Positions 37,471 to 47,759 of a stretch of 64,000 nucleotides of DNA are shown one piece after another (position 1 is the stretch's first letter; each line of letters opens with the position of its first letter). The translations under genes and the position numbers were made by a program. The DNA comes from K23-9 sp964460665. GTDB lineage: Bacteria > Planctomycetota > Planctomycetia > Pirellulales > Pirellulaceae. The notes below the pieces were generated by a model, which did not search any database, was not told the DNA's origin, and saw only the letters and a list, made by a program, of their open reading frames with translations. The DNA is taken from the NCBI GenBank assembly GCA_964460665.1, contig CAYWSL010000002.1, positions 1 to 64,000 on the forward strand, written 5' to 3'.

Positions 37471-38583
37471 ATGAGTGCCACTGCGACTGATCAACGTGTA
37501 TTTAATTTCTCCGCCGGTCCGGCAGCCCTGCCGCTATCGGTCTTGAAAGAAGTCCAAGAAGAAATGCTGTGCCTACCGGGCGCAGGCTGCTCATTATTGG
37601 AAATGAGTCACCGAAACAAGATGTTCGTCGACATCTTGCACGATGCCGAAAATTCGATCCGATCGCTGCTAGGAATCAGTGACGATTACGCCGTCTTGTT
37701 CTTGCAAGGTGGTGCGGCGCTACAGTTCAGCATGATCCCAGCCAACTTGGCCAAGGGGACGGGCAAAACCGCAAACTACATTCAAACCGGAACCTGGGGC
37801 AAGAAGGCGATCGTTCAAGCCAAGAACGAATGCGACGTCAACGTCATCTACGACGCGGCCGATTCTGGTTTCAACCACGTGCCAACTCCCAGCGACTACA
37901 CCGTCGCCGACGACGCGGCCTACCTGTACTACTGCAGCAACGAGACGATTCACGGTGTTCAGTTTGCCGACGAACCCGTTGTGCCGTCGGGCGTGCCGTT
38001 GATCTGTGATTCATCCAGTGACATCCTTTGCCGCCCGCTGGACGTCAACAAGTACGGAATGATTTACGCCTGTGCTCAAAAGAATGCAGGCCCAGCCGGG
38101 GTCACCATGGTGATCATGCGAAAAGAACTGCTAGACCGCGGCAGTCAAACACTGCCAGGTTACATGCAGTACAAACTGCATGCCGACGCCGATTCGGAAT
38201 GGAACACACCGCCGACGTTTGCGATCTACGTGCTGGGTAAAGTCGCACGTTGGCTGAAAGACGACATTGGAGGCCTGGAAGCGATGGAAAAAGCCAATCG
38301 CGAAAAAGCGCAACTCGTCTACGACGCGCTGGATGGAAGCGGCGGCTTCTACACCGGACACGCGACGAAAGAATGTCGTTCGACAATGAACGTCACGTTC
38401 AACTTGCCAAGCGACGACCTGCTGGCTCAGTTCATCAGCGAAGCCGCGACGCAAGATCTGGCGAACTTGAAAGGCCACCGCAGTGTCGGAGGCATTCGTG
38501 CCAGCATCTACAACGCGATGCCACGCGAAGGTGCCGAAAACTTGGCCGGCTTCATGACCGACTTCGCCACCAAGAACGGCTAA
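37471..38583 (+). CDS. serC: phosphoserine aminotransferase
   Basis: A protein of 370 residues; PLP enzyme of serine synthesis, converting 3-phosphohydroxypyruvate to phosphoserine. The start RVFNFSAGPAALPLSVL and LLEMSHRNK are family hallmarks. The PLP Schiff-base lysine is Lys204 (YACAQKNAGPAG) and LICDSSSDILCRP supplies the PLP Asp. KGHRSVGGIRASIYNAMP closes the enzyme. serA, the preceding step of the same pathway, lies 75 bases downstream, so a serCA operon is likely. Confidence 0.97.
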   Translation: MSATATDQRVFNFSAGPAALPLSVLKEVQEEMLCLPGAGCSLLEMSHRNKMFVDILHDAENSIRSLLGISDDYAVLFLQGGAALQFSMIPANLAKGTGKTANYIQTGTWGKKAIVQAKNECDVNVIYDAADSGFNHVPTPSDYTVADDAAYLYYCSNETIHGVQFADEPVVPSGVPLICDSSSDILCRPLDVNKYGMIYACAQKNAGPAGVTMVIMRKELLDRGSQTLPGYMQYKLHADADSEWNTPPTFAIYVLGKVARWLKDDIGGLEAMEKANREKAQLVYDALDGSGGFYTGHATKECRSTMNVTFNLPSDDLLAQFISEAATQDLANLKGHRSVGGIRASIYNAMPREGAENLAGFMTDFATKNG

Positions 38584-38658
38584 TCGGCTGCTTCACGTCA
38601 TTTAGCCAACGCCCCCATTTCCTGATTCAACCGCGCTCCCCGCTCCAAATCTCATCTC

Positions 38659-39825
38659 ATGTTCAAAATCCAAACTCTGAACAACATTTCCGGCAAAGGC
38701 CTTCAACGACTTCCTAGTGAATCTTACGAGGTCGCTTCGGAAGTCGACGCACCCGATGCGATCATGCTACGTTCGTTCAAGATGCATGACATGGAATTAC
38801 CTGATTCGGTCATGGCGATCGGCCGCGCAGGCGCGGGTGTGAATAACATTCCCGTCGATAAGATGACTCAAAATGGCATCCCGGTTTTTAATGCCCCTGG
38901 TGCGAACGCCAACGCGGTAAAAGAATTGGTGCTGGCTGGCCTGCTAATGGCGGCGCGGAACATTTCACCTGCCCAGCAGTTTGCAGCAGGCTTAGAAGGT
39001 GACGACGCGACGATCTCCAAAGCAGTTGAATCAGGCAAGAAGAACTTCGTCGGCTACGAACTTCCCAGTAAAACACTGGGCGTCGTGGGCTTGGGAGCGA
39101 TCGGACTACGAGTCGCCAACGCGGCGCTTTCGCTGGGCATGAAAGTGGTCGGCTATGACCCGTTGATTTCCGTGCAAAGCGCTTGGCAGCTTTCCAGCGG
39201 AGTCGAACAAGCAGTCAGCCTGGACAGCATGTTCAGCCAGTGCGATGCGATCACCGTACACGTGCCGTTGCTAGACGCAACACGCAACCTCGTCAGTGCT
39301 CAGCGGATCGCGATGATGCCCAAAGGCGGTGTGATCGTGAACCTCGCTCGTGGCGGAATCTGCGATGACGATGCGGTGTTGACGGCCTTGGACAACGGCC
39401 ATCTGCACTCGTACGTCATCGACTTCCCAACCGGGGCGTTGCTGAAACACGACAAAGTCATTTCCTTCCCACACTTGGGTGCGTCCACAGGCGAAGCGGA
39501 AGAAAACTGCGCGATCATGGTGGCTGATCAGGTCCGCGATTACTTAGAAGACGGCTCTATCAAGAACAGCGTGAACTTCCCTGAAGCGATCATGCCGCGC
39601 AACGGTGGCAAGCGGATCACGATTGCCAACGCGAATGTGCCCAACATGGTCGGTCAGATTTCGACGATTCTGGCCGATGCCGGATTAAACATCGCCGACT
39701 TGCTAAACAAGTCGCGCGGCGACATCGCGTACACGATCATCGATGTAGACGGCGACGTGTCCGACGATGTTCTTGGCAAGCTCCGCGCGATCGACGGTGT
39801 CTTGTCGCTGCGTCTGTTAGCATAG
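38659..39825 (+). CDS. serA: D-3-phosphoglycerate dehydrogenase
   Basis: A protein of 388 residues, first step of serine synthesis. The Rossmann domain has GVVGLGAIGLRVANAA, NLARGGICDDDAV and the catalytic HLGASTGEAEENCA. IGRAGAGVNNIPVDKM is the substrate loop. A C-terminal ACT domain (about 318-388, ITIANANVPNMVGQISTILA) is present but the ASB domain of longer SerA proteins is missing. The ACT domain suggests possible serine feedback. It forms a unit with serC. Confidence 0.95.
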   Translation: MFKIQTLNNISGKGLQRLPSESYEVASEVDAPDAIMLRSFKMHDMELPDSVMAIGRAGAGVNNIPVDKMTQNGIPVFNAPGANANAVKELVLAGLLMAARNISPAQQFAAGLEGDDATISKAVESGKKNFVGYELPSKTLGVVGLGAIGLRVANAALSLGMKVVGYDPLISVQSAWQLSSGVEQAVSLDSMFSQCDAITVHVPLLDATRNLVSAQRIAMMPKGGVIVNLARGGICDDDAVLTALDNGHLHSYVIDFPTGALLKHDKVISFPHLGASTGEAEENCAIMVADQVRDYLEDGSIKNSVNFPEAIMPRNGGKRITIANANVPNMVGQISTILADAGLNIADLLNKSRGDIAYTIIDVDGDVSDDVLGKLRAIDGVLSLRLLA

Positions 39826-39855
39826 AGCGGTCCAAGCGGTGCCCACCCTCGGGCC

Positions 39856-40566
39856 ATGGACTTAGATCATTGGCAAGCGATGAAGACATCACACCGAGAC
39901 GACGTCAATCCGTACAAGCCGCCAAGTGATTCCATACCGCAATCGATTGCGCCGACATCTGCCGGGCGTTTCATTGTAACACTGATTCCAGCCGCGATAG
40001 TCGCTGCCGTCGGATCGAGTGCAACGACATTCGTCGCAGCAATAACGGCCTCCGCGGTGATCGCGCTGCTGCCGATTGCGATTTCGTTTTCGCTGTCCGT
40101 TTGCCTTGTCTGTCGCGTCTTTGCCACTGGTGCATCGTGGGCGCGTATCGCGTTGGTGCTTATTGGTTGCTTATTGAGCCTGATTGTGTCGGCCTACTTT
40201 TTCGATCAACGAGTCATCCTAGGATTCGCTGAAGTTCGCGTTCGCATGGTCATGACCGCAGCGATTGGCGCGTCGACTTTCTCAATCTTCTTTGCAATAG
40301 CACGCATTGTGCCTTTCAGTTTCGCGCGCATCATCAGTGCTTGGTTCCTATTCGCGCTATCAGCATTTATCGCTTTCATCACTTTCCTGCACTTCCGCAG
40401 CAGCCCGCACGCCAGCGACTGCGTTTTCTGGTGCTCCATGTGCTTTCAAGCGATCGTGGTTTCGACTGTTGCGATGCTCTTGAATAGCGAGAAGAGAACG
40501 GACGCGATGGACGAACTACCGCTTCAACCCTTCGCCGTCGTCGACTCGACCGACGAAGTCTTCTAG
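39856..40566 (+). CDS. small multipass membrane protein (NPYKPP type)
   Basis: A protein of 236 residues. A polar N-terminus with NPYKPPSD, a motif common before the membrane part of many planctomycete membrane proteins, is followed by about six hydrophobic segments (IVTLIPAAIVAAVGS through FQAIVVSTVAMLL) and a short acidic tail. No family is recognised. Its 3' end overlaps the convergent gene downstream by 51 bases, so the final residues are read on both strands. Confidence 0.6.
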   Translation: MDLDHWQAMKTSHRDDVNPYKPPSDSIPQSIAPTSAGRFIVTLIPAAIVAAVGSSATTFVAAITASAVIALLPIAISFSLSVCLVCRVFATGASWARIALVLIGCLLSLIVSAYFFDQRVILGFAEVRVRMVMTAAIGASTFSIFFAIARIVPFSFARIISAWFLFALSAFIAFITFLHFRSSPHASDCVFWCSMCFQAIVVSTVAMLLNSEKRTDAMDELPLQPFAVVDSTDEVF

Positions 40567-41214
40567 GATCCCCAGGTACATGTCGTACATCGGTGACCAC
40601 GCGCCCATTTCTTTTAGGTCGCGTTTGGCGGCCCGAAGTTCTTTACTGGCGTCGGCCGCCTGGTTGCGAATGTCACCCAAGCCAAGTTCGCCAGCGAGCA
40701 CCTGTATCAATTGCGTTTCAAGTTGACTTTGCACCCGTCCATTGCCAGCGGCGCCAGGGAATATCTGCTGGAGCTGTTTCATCGCCGCATCAACTTCTGC
40801 ACCAGCTTGACCTAGCTGCCCACCGTTTGCGGCCGGTTTCAGAGCGGCCCCAAGAATTCCGTTTAAATCTGGCTGCGCGTTATTCACGCGATGCACCTGT
40901 TGCTTCGGCAATTGGCCGTTGGCAGCCACCTTCTTGCTTGCCGCCTTGATCGCAGCCAGTGTTTCGCTTTCGATGTCGGCTTCGATTTGCTCTTTCGTCC
41001 CAAAACGAATGGAACGGACATCAGTGCGAAGCAGCTTCACCGTTCCCATTAATGGCGATTCGATGACGACCTTGCCACCAGAAACTTCGACCAGCGAACC
41101 GCTGACTTTGTCACCGTTAGACAAAACAACCATGTCGGCAAAAGCGGGGCAGGGCAGGGCGGTCAAAAAAACGGTCAGCACTAGTAACCAAAGAACTTTT
41201 AGACGAACAGACAT
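40516..41214 (-). CDS. secreted protein with LSm-like SNGD domain
   Basis: A protein of 232 residues with a signal peptide (VLWLLVLTVFLTALPCPAFA, cleavage near residue 26). The mature N-terminus, MVVLSNGDKVSGSLVEVSGG then KVVIESPLMGTVKLLRTDVRSI, is a small beta-barrel domain frequent in planctomycete exported proteins. The rest is helical, rich in Ala, Gln and Leu, with no clear family. ATG 41214 is used because GAGGGTGAA precedes it; the longer open frame lacks a signal peptide. Convergent overlap with the NPYKPP protein. Confidence 0.75.
   Translation of the reverse strand: MSVRLKVLWLLVLTVFLTALPCPAFADMVVLSNGDKVSGSLVEVSGGKVVIESPLMGTVKLLRTDVRSIRFGTKEQIEADIESETLAAIKAASKKVAANGQLPKQQVHRVNNAQPDLNGILGAALKPAANGGQLGQAGAEVDAAMKQLQQIFPGAAGNGRVQSQLETQLIQVLAGELGLGDIRNQAADASKELRAAKRDLKEMGAWSPMYDMYLGILEDFVGRVDDGEGLKR
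41147..41159 (+). other. two overlapping KOPS-like octamers
   Basis: GGGCAGGG at 41147-41154 and again at 41152-41159, in the signal-peptide region of a minus-strand gene. Confidence 0.5.
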
Positions 41215-41464
41215 CGGTTCACCCTCGTGTGTAGGAAGCAAAAGTAAAATGCGCCCGCAGTGTTCGATTCTATTGTACAGCACCACCGTCACAACACCGT
41301 CACAACACCGTCACAACAACAGGCCATTGGCTCATTCGCGGCGAAAAGCACACTCAAAAGCAGTATCATCTCCAATCGTTGCTTTTCGGTTGCCTGACAA
41401 CATCACCGACAACTCAGTCGCTACGATATTGTTCGATGCCTACCATCTCTTGCTACGAGAAGAC

Positions 41465-42937
41465 ATGATGTACCGACTGCTCGCTGTCGTTGCCTTTACC
41501 TGCCTGTCAACGCTTACCACCTTGGCAGCCAACAAGCCCAATGTGTTGGTGATCATCACCGACGAACATAACTTTCGCACGCTGGGTTGTTACCGTGATC
41601 AAATGTCGCGCGAGCAAGGTGAGATGTGGGGCAAAGACGTTGTCGTGAAGACGCCAAACATGGATCGACTGGCAACCGAAGGCGTGATCTGCACGCGAGC
41701 CTATGCCACTGCCCCCGTTTGCACTCCCTGTCGCGCAGCGATGATCACGGGCCGCTATCCGCACAACACAGGCGCCCCAACAAACAACCTGAAGCTACGT
41801 GATGACATTCCCACGCTTGCAAAACTGATGAACAAGGCTGGCTACCGAAGTTCGTTTGTTGGCAAGTGGCACTTGGGCGGAGCCGGAAAACCAGAATGGG
41901 CGCCCAAAATCGATGGTGGCTTTCAACACAAACAATCCATGTTCAATCGTGGCCACTGGAAAAAGTTCCAGATGACGGACGACGGTCCACGTATTGGAGC
42001 CCGCGACAAAAAGGACACTCCGTCTTATGGAGTCGACGATGCCGACGAGAAAACGTTTTCGACGGACTTTCTAACTGACCGCGCCATCGAATTCATTACC
42101 GAACCCAGCGATAAGCCTTTCTTGACTGTCATTAGCTATCCCGATCCGCATGGCCCCAACACGGTTCGCGCGCCGTACGATCACATGTTTGACGATCTAC
42201 GCTTTGCAGCGCCTCGGACTTACGGACGTGAAGACGCCGCCAAACCCGATTGGCTGGCAGGCGGTGCAAAGAACCACGCCAAGTTTCGCGGCGAACAGAT
42301 GAGCAAGTACTTTGGGATGGTCAAATGCCTGGACGATAACCTCGGTCGCATACTGGAAACGCTTGAACAACAAAACAAGCTGAATTCGACCATCATTCTT
42401 TTCACGTCCGACCACGGCGACCTGTGCTACGAACACGATCGAGTGAACAAAGGAAATCCGTATGAAGGGTCCGCGCGAGTTCCAATGCTGATTCGATATC
42501 CTGCACGCCTGAATTCTGGAGTCGTCTACGGCGATCCCATGGGGACGGTTGATGTCACACCAACGCTACTTTCCATGGCTGGCGTCGATGGCAGCAAAGA
42601 CTTCGAAGGCCGCGACTTAAGCGAGAAGTTAAAAACCAGCACGACCAAGCCCACCGAAGACGTTACCTTTTTACGTAATGCTGGCACCGCGCCGACTTGG
42701 CTCGCTGCAGTCGACCAACGCTACAAGTTGATTCTTTCGGTCAAAGGCCCTCCATGGCTGTTTGATGCCGAAACGGATCCCGATGAATTGCTGAACTTCT
42801 TTGGCCGACCAGGCACACAAGAAATCACTCAACGCCTGTCCCGGCAACTGCTTCAGTATTCGCTGCGTACCAATGATCCCTTTGCGAAAAACCCAAATAT
42901 CGCGAAGTCGATCAAGCAATGCTTGAATGCAAAATAG
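41465..42937 (+). CDS. secreted sulfatase, Cys type
   Basis: A protein of 490 residues with a signal peptide (MMYRLLAVVAFTCLSTLTTLA). It is a type I sulfatase: NVLVIITDEHN (first metal ligands), the modification motif C-T-P-C-R with Cys86 (APVCTPCRAAMITGRYPHNTG), GKWHLGG, DPHGPN and TSDHGDLCYEHD. Cys86 must be converted to formylglycine for activity, so a genuine formylglycine-generating enzyme must exist elsewhere. The substrate is probably a sulfated polysaccharide, typical of marine planctomycetes. The long open frame upstream of 41465 lies opposite the signal-peptide gene and is not coding. Confidence 0.93.
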   Translation: MMYRLLAVVAFTCLSTLTTLAANKPNVLVIITDEHNFRTLGCYRDQMSREQGEMWGKDVVVKTPNMDRLATEGVICTRAYATAPVCTPCRAAMITGRYPHNTGAPTNNLKLRDDIPTLAKLMNKAGYRSSFVGKWHLGGAGKPEWAPKIDGGFQHKQSMFNRGHWKKFQMTDDGPRIGARDKKDTPSYGVDDADEKTFSTDFLTDRAIEFITEPSDKPFLTVISYPDPHGPNTVRAPYDHMFDDLRFAAPRTYGREDAAKPDWLAGGAKNHAKFRGEQMSKYFGMVKCLDDNLGRILETLEQQNKLNSTIILFTSDHGDLCYEHDRVNKGNPYEGSARVPMLIRYPARLNSGVVYGDPMGTVDVTPTLLSMAGVDGSKDFEGRDLSEKLKTSTTKPTEDVTFLRNAGTAPTWLAAVDQRYKLILSVKGPPWLFDAETDPDELLNFFGRPGTQEITQRLSRQLLQYSLRTNDPFAKNPNIAKSIKQCLNAK

Positions 42938-43144
42938 TAGTTTGTGCTTACTTTTGAGATTGCCCTAGCAGATCTTCCTGATCAGAATCCCATTTCGACG
43001 TGACTGCACAAACCGTAGTAGATACGATGTCATTCGCGATGTTTACCGCTAAGACACGCAGATGGGGTTGCAACTGACCGAAGGTTCACGTATCTCAATC
43101 TCAGAGTGAACGGTTTTGTAGACAGGCAATCGGAAGATCACGAT

Positions 43145-43699
43145 ATGGATCAAAATTCAACTCCCCAATGGGGCAAAGCTGCGTTGAAGTTGTTCGGCGT
43201 TTCAAGCTCTGAACAGCCAGTGCGCCGGCTTGCTGATCCTGACAAAAAAGGCACCAGCGACCAGCTGCCATTTGGCTTGCGCTCACACATGCTTTCGCAG
43301 CAAAAAGCACTTCTGTACCGTGCCCTTGTTGCCGCAATGGCGGCGGACGCCGTCGTGTTTGCGAAAGTTCGCCTGGCCGATTTCTTGTTTGTTTCCGGCG
43401 GTGGCGAAGATCTGAAGCATGCCATCAAAATGGATCGCAAATTTGTTGACTTTCTGCTGTGCGATCCATTCTCGATGCAGCCGCTAGCAGTGATCGAGCT
43501 TTCGGTTCCTCAGCAAGAAGGAAGCAAGCCGCAAAGCCGTGATCCTTTCATCACACGCGCCTTGAAAACAGCTAGTATCTCGCTGTTGAAAGTCGAATCC
43601 CGCGATAGCTATCCAGTTCAGCAACTACGCGAACTGATACTCCCTCGCGTCCAAGACAAAGTGAAAGAAATCCAAACCAGCGTGACGGAAGCTTCGTAA
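43145..43699 (+). CDS. DUF2726-domain protein
   Basis: A protein of 184 residues. The core (about 45-165) matches DUF2726: QKALLYRALVAAM, VVFAKVRLADFLFV, KMDRKFVDFLLCDP (K-x-x-D-F strand resembling PD-(D/E)XK nuclease folds), PLAVIELSVPQ and ALKTASISLLKV. ATG 43145 follows GGAAG; an ATG 13 codons upstream is less likely. Nuclease activity is suggested only by the fold and is unproven. Stand-alone, with 196 bases before flhA. Confidence 0.75.
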   Translation: MDQNSTPQWGKAALKLFGVSSSEQPVRRLADPDKKGTSDQLPFGLRSHMLSQQKALLYRALVAAMAADAVVFAKVRLADFLFVSGGGEDLKHAIKMDRKFVDFLLCDPFSMQPLAVIELSVPQQEGSKPQSRDPFITRALKTASISLLKVESRDSYPVQQLRELILPRVQDKVKEIQTSVTEAS

Positions 43700-43895
43700 A
43701 TTCCGTAGCCACGACTGCTTCGGAGCGGTGAAACGCAGCCGCGTGAAACTCTGGAATTCTTCTGCAATCCTCTGATTCAGCCATTTTGCTGACGTCCAAT
43801 CTGGACCCTCTTCACCCTGTTTCTGTAAGGTCGCGTTGACGACTTACGTTGAACAATCGGCGTGGCTTAAACGGCCGCACCAACAAGGATGGTGA

Positions 43896-45992
43896 ATGGA
43901 AACGCTTTCGCGATATCGAGACCTCGTGTTGCCAGTCGGCATCATCGCTTGCCTAGCGGTGATCCTGGTTCCGTTGCCGCCTGCACTGATGGACTTGCTA
44001 CTAGCAGCCAACATCGCGATCGGCGTGATCGTGTTGCTAACCACGATCAACATCGCGACTCCGCTGGAATTCAGCGTCTTTCCCTCACTACTGCTAGCCA
44101 CCACTCTTTCACGACTGGTGCTGAACATCGCGACAACACGACTGATCCTAACCTCCGCCGAAACGGATGGATTGAACGCGGCAGGCGGAGTGATCCGAAG
44201 CTTCGGGGAATTTGTCGCTGGCGACCGCATCGAAGTCGGACTGATCATCTTTGTGATCCTGGTGCTGATACAGTTCGTAGTCATCACCAAAGGGTCATCG
44301 CGTATCAGCGAAGTGGCCGCAAGATTTGCCCTGGATGGAATGCCGGGTCGTCAGATGGCGATCGACGCGGATGTGAACGCGGGCCTGATTGACGAAGTCG
44401 AAGCTCACCGTCGACGCGACGAAATTCGCGCCCAAGCAGACTTTTACGGGGCGATGGACGGAGCCAGCAAATTTGTCCGCGGCGACGCCATCGCAGGACT
44501 AGTGATCACGGTGATCAATATCGTTGGCGGCCTTTACATCGGAGTCATCAGCGCGGGAATGCCACTTGGCGAAGCCAGTTCGGTCTTCACGAAACTAACC
44601 ATTGGTGACGGTCTGGTCAGCCAGATCCCCGCCTTGCTGATTTCGTTGGCCGCTGGCCTACTGGTAACCCGAAGCGCCAGTCGCAGTAGCCTGCCAACCG
44701 AATTCCTTCAACAGCTACTGGGCAACACCAAAGCACTCGCAATCGCAGGCGTGTTCTTGTTGCTACTGATTGGCACAAATCTGCCCGCTATTCCACTGGC
44801 CATCCTAGGTCTTGGCTGCATTGGATTGGCGATCATGCTGCAAAAACAAGTCAACGAAGCGAATGCCGAATCACAGGCCAAAGAAGACGCATTGCAAGCA
44901 GAACGTAACGCGCCCAAGCCCAAACAAGCCGAAGACTATCTGCAGATCGATCCGCTGGAAGTTTCGATCGGAATGGGACTGCTATCGATTGCCGATCCCG
45001 CGCAGGGCGGCGATTTGATGCAGCGAATCGGGGACATTCGCAATCGCATTGCGACCGAAATCGGAATCGTCCTGCCCAAGGTTCGCGTGCGAGACGAAGC
45101 CAGCTTGGACGAAAACTCCTTCGCCATTCGCTTGGCGGGAAACACGATCCTGACATCGCAGATTCTGCCTAACAAACTTCTAGCCGTCGACAACGGACAA
45201 ACAACCGGACAAATCGATGGGCTACCAGCTACGCAACTGGCTTCAGAACAAAGGTCCTACTGGATTGACGCCGACCAAATCGAACAAGCAGAAATCTACG
45301 GATACGTGGTACGAAAACCTGCCGCTGTATTGGCTGAACAACTACATGAAACATGCACGTTTCATGCCAGCGAAATCCTAACGCGCGACGCGACCAAGCA
45401 ATTGATCGATCGCTTGCGTGAAACTTCACCAACCGTTGTCGACGAACTGATCCCAGACGTGATGCGTCTTAAAGATGTGCAACAAGTTTTGCAGTCACTG
45501 CTGCACGAAGGCATTCCGATTCGTCAGCTTGGATCGATCCTGGAACACATGGGCGACGGGGCAACACAAGATTCAAACATTACTGCGATTACGGCGCGTG
45601 TCCGCCGCGGACTTGCCAGAACCATTTGCACGCGTTTCCGTGATGCTTCGGGCGTGATGCATGTGGTCACGATCGACCCAGCCTTGGAAAACGTACTCGG
45701 GAAACTCAGTAGCGATAACAATTTCGACGATTTGCGTTCAATCACGCCGGAAGCCAAAGAACTGGCTTGCAAAAGAATTAAAGAAGCCGTTAAGAACCTT
45801 ATCCATGAGGGTCATCCACCCATTGTGCTGGTTGCCCCACAGACTCGAACAGCCTTACGTCAAATCACTGCCGCCACGATACCCTGGCTCCGTGTGCTGT
45901 CATTTGACGAAATCACTACCGACACCCAAATCAACTCACACGAACTGATTGCTGGCACTTTGGATGGGTTACACCAACCGACAGCTGCCTAA
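43896..45992 (+). CDS. flhA: flagellar export gate protein FlhA
   Basis: A protein of 698 residues, normal length. The N-terminal half has about eight membrane helices and the FHIPEP signature RFALDGMPGRQMAIDADVNAG. The C-terminal cytoplasmic domain (about 350-698) binds export substrates and chaperones. It forms the nonameric ring of the flagellar type III export gate in the inner membrane. The ATG at 43896 fits family alignments. flhF follows after 57 bases. Confidence 0.97.
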   Translation: METLSRYRDLVLPVGIIACLAVILVPLPPALMDLLLAANIAIGVIVLLTTINIATPLEFSVFPSLLLATTLSRLVLNIATTRLILTSAETDGLNAAGGVIRSFGEFVAGDRIEVGLIIFVILVLIQFVVITKGSSRISEVAARFALDGMPGRQMAIDADVNAGLIDEVEAHRRRDEIRAQADFYGAMDGASKFVRGDAIAGLVITVINIVGGLYIGVISAGMPLGEASSVFTKLTIGDGLVSQIPALLISLAAGLLVTRSASRSSLPTEFLQQLLGNTKALAIAGVFLLLLIGTNLPAIPLAILGLGCIGLAIMLQKQVNEANAESQAKEDALQAERNAPKPKQAEDYLQIDPLEVSIGMGLLSIADPAQGGDLMQRIGDIRNRIATEIGIVLPKVRVRDEASLDENSFAIRLAGNTILTSQILPNKLLAVDNGQTTGQIDGLPATQLASEQRSYWIDADQIEQAEIYGYVVRKPAAVLAEQLHETCTFHASEILTRDATKQLIDRLRETSPTVVDELIPDVMRLKDVQQVLQSLLHEGIPIRQLGSILEHMGDGATQDSNITAITARVRRGLARTICTRFRDASGVMHVVTIDPALENVLGKLSSDNNFDDLRSITPEAKELACKRIKEAVKNLIHEGHPPIVLVAPQTRTALRQITAATIPWLRVLSFDEITTDTQINSHELIAGTLDGLHQPTAA

Positions 45993-46049
45993 CCGCAACT
46001 GACTTCAGTCACACCTCACCAACTTCAACACCGAACGTCACTTCACCCT

Positions 46050-47339
46050 ATGCACATTCGCACCTTTCGAGCCGCAAGCTTGCAAGACGCATTGGAAGAA
46101 ATCCGTCAGGAGATGGGTTCGAATGCGTCGGTGCTGCATACGCGTCAAGTTCGCGACGGTTGGAGGGGCTGGCTAGGACGGACCTACGTCGAAGTCACGG
46201 CAGGAATCGAAGAAGACGGATCCGCCGCTAACCGCCTGCCGACATCCGATGCCACGGCAGGGCAACCAGTTGATCCATCGATAGCAGCCAATCTAGACAC
46301 CACCTCTGGTCCGCCCGTCCCAGTTTTGCCTATTGAATCTCGCCAAAGCGACGCGATGCTGACGGATTCACGAAACATCGTTGGAGGCATTGCTGGTGCA
46401 AACACCCAAGTTGCCAACTCTGGCCATCCAGCGACCAATCAACGAACCGGCGCCCCTCTGAACGCCGACGGGCCATCGACCTTACCGATGCAGTCTGCAG
46501 AGACTGATGGGCTTCCGCTGCAATTGCATACTTGCCGATCAACGTTCCTGAACATTGGGGTGCCCAAAGCGACCGTCGATCGATGGATCACCACCACCAC
46601 CAGCTTTGCCGCCACCCTTGGTGACTTAACCGCGCAGCCTTGGCTGGAACATCTTCAGCGAACGGTCGCGCGGGAACTACGGTTCGGTGGCCCGATACGA
46701 ATTCCCCCCGGCACACGACATGTCGTTGCTTTGGTAGGTCCGACCGGAGTCGGAAAAACAACAACGATCGCAAAGCTGGCCGCTGGATTCCGACTGGAGT
46801 CCAAACGCCGTGTCGGATTGCTGACCATCGACACCTTTCGCATCGCAGCGGTTCAACAACTGAAGGCCTACGCCGAAATCATGGACTTGCCAATGCAAGT
46901 CGTCGAACAACCCGGCCAAATGCGATCGGCACTCGAAACACTGGGCGATGTCGACTTGGTCTTGATTGACACCGCAGGCCGAAGCCCACGAAGCGACGCC
47001 AGGATCGATCAATTGGTCGACTTGCTGCGATCAGCTCAACCGGACGAAACACACTTGGTGCTTAGCGCGGCCAGTTCGACGTCATCGATCCACACGATCC
47101 TAAAAGGCTTTGCGCCCGCACGTCCTACCGCAGCCATCCTGACCAAACTAGATGAAGCGCCACACACCGCAGGTGTGCTGTCCGCGTTAACGACCAACGA
47201 AAGTCACTGCAACCTTCCGGTTAGTTATGTGACCAATGGACAACAAGTCCCCGACGACATCTCCGTCGCGGATGCAAGCATTTTGCTGCAACGACTATTG
47301 CCAGCGCCAGCCGCAATATCCCACCTCAATGCAGCCTAA
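46050..47339 (+). CDS. flhF: flagellar GTPase FlhF
   Basis: A protein of 429 residues, SRP-type GTPase that sets flagellar number and position. The N-terminal B region starts MHIRTFRAASLQDALEEIRQ. A low-complexity linker spans about 60-160. NG domain: P-loop GPTGVGKTTTIAKLA at about 230-244, FRIAAVQQLKAYAEIM, DLVLIDTAGRSPR, and ILTKLDEA. flhA precedes it. No FlhG/MinD-like partner follows, which is unusual for polar flagellates; it may lie elsewhere. Confidence 0.95.
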   Translation: MHIRTFRAASLQDALEEIRQEMGSNASVLHTRQVRDGWRGWLGRTYVEVTAGIEEDGSAANRLPTSDATAGQPVDPSIAANLDTTSGPPVPVLPIESRQSDAMLTDSRNIVGGIAGANTQVANSGHPATNQRTGAPLNADGPSTLPMQSAETDGLPLQLHTCRSTFLNIGVPKATVDRWITTTTSFAATLGDLTAQPWLEHLQRTVARELRFGGPIRIPPGTRHVVALVGPTGVGKTTTIAKLAAGFRLESKRRVGLLTIDTFRIAAVQQLKAYAEIMDLPMQVVEQPGQMRSALETLGDVDLVLIDTAGRSPRSDARIDQLVDLLRSAQPDETHLVLSAASSTSSIHTILKGFAPARPTAAILTKLDEAPHTAGVLSALTTNESHCNLPVSYVTNGQQVPDDISVADASILLQRLLPAPAAISHLNAA

Positions 47340-47759
47340 TTTTTGTAAAAAAACGACTCATGATTGGGAGCCTTGCTTCCCGATACTGAAACAGTTGGGA
47401 GCCGGACTTTCAGAACGACACTTAAGTCGAACTTTGAAAGATCCGTCTGCCAGAGCTAGGAACAAGCGTCACGTTGTGACGACTGGGTCTTAGTAGCGAC
47501 GATTCATTCGATGAACGAAACTTCATCGCGTGCAATCCAAGCGAAGCAATGCGTTTAAATGCCGGTTCGTGAACACGGATGTTCTGAACAACTGGTATTT
47601 AAGATTGCGACAAGTGGTTTCTCCGGCATGGATGCCGTTGCAAACCACGTCGTCGCAAGCGTAAAAGAAATATATGTGTTCACACCTTTGTGGCCACAAC
47701 GAGAGTCGCCAACTAGTCGGCAACATGATGTTGCTGGCGAGAGTATCACGGAGGATTGA
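47340..47759. other. gene-free spacer flhF/fliA
   Basis: 420 bases. No protein family is recognisable in any frame. It should contain the fliA promoter. A TGG-N-TTGC-like stretch at about 47592 was weighed as a sigma-54 site but its spacing is one base too long. Confidence 0.5.

Noticed and set aside
47585..47620. Possible sigma-54 promoter upstream of fliA
   Set aside because: The TGG and TTGC elements are one base too far apart for the GG-N10-GC rule and the -24 side is weak.
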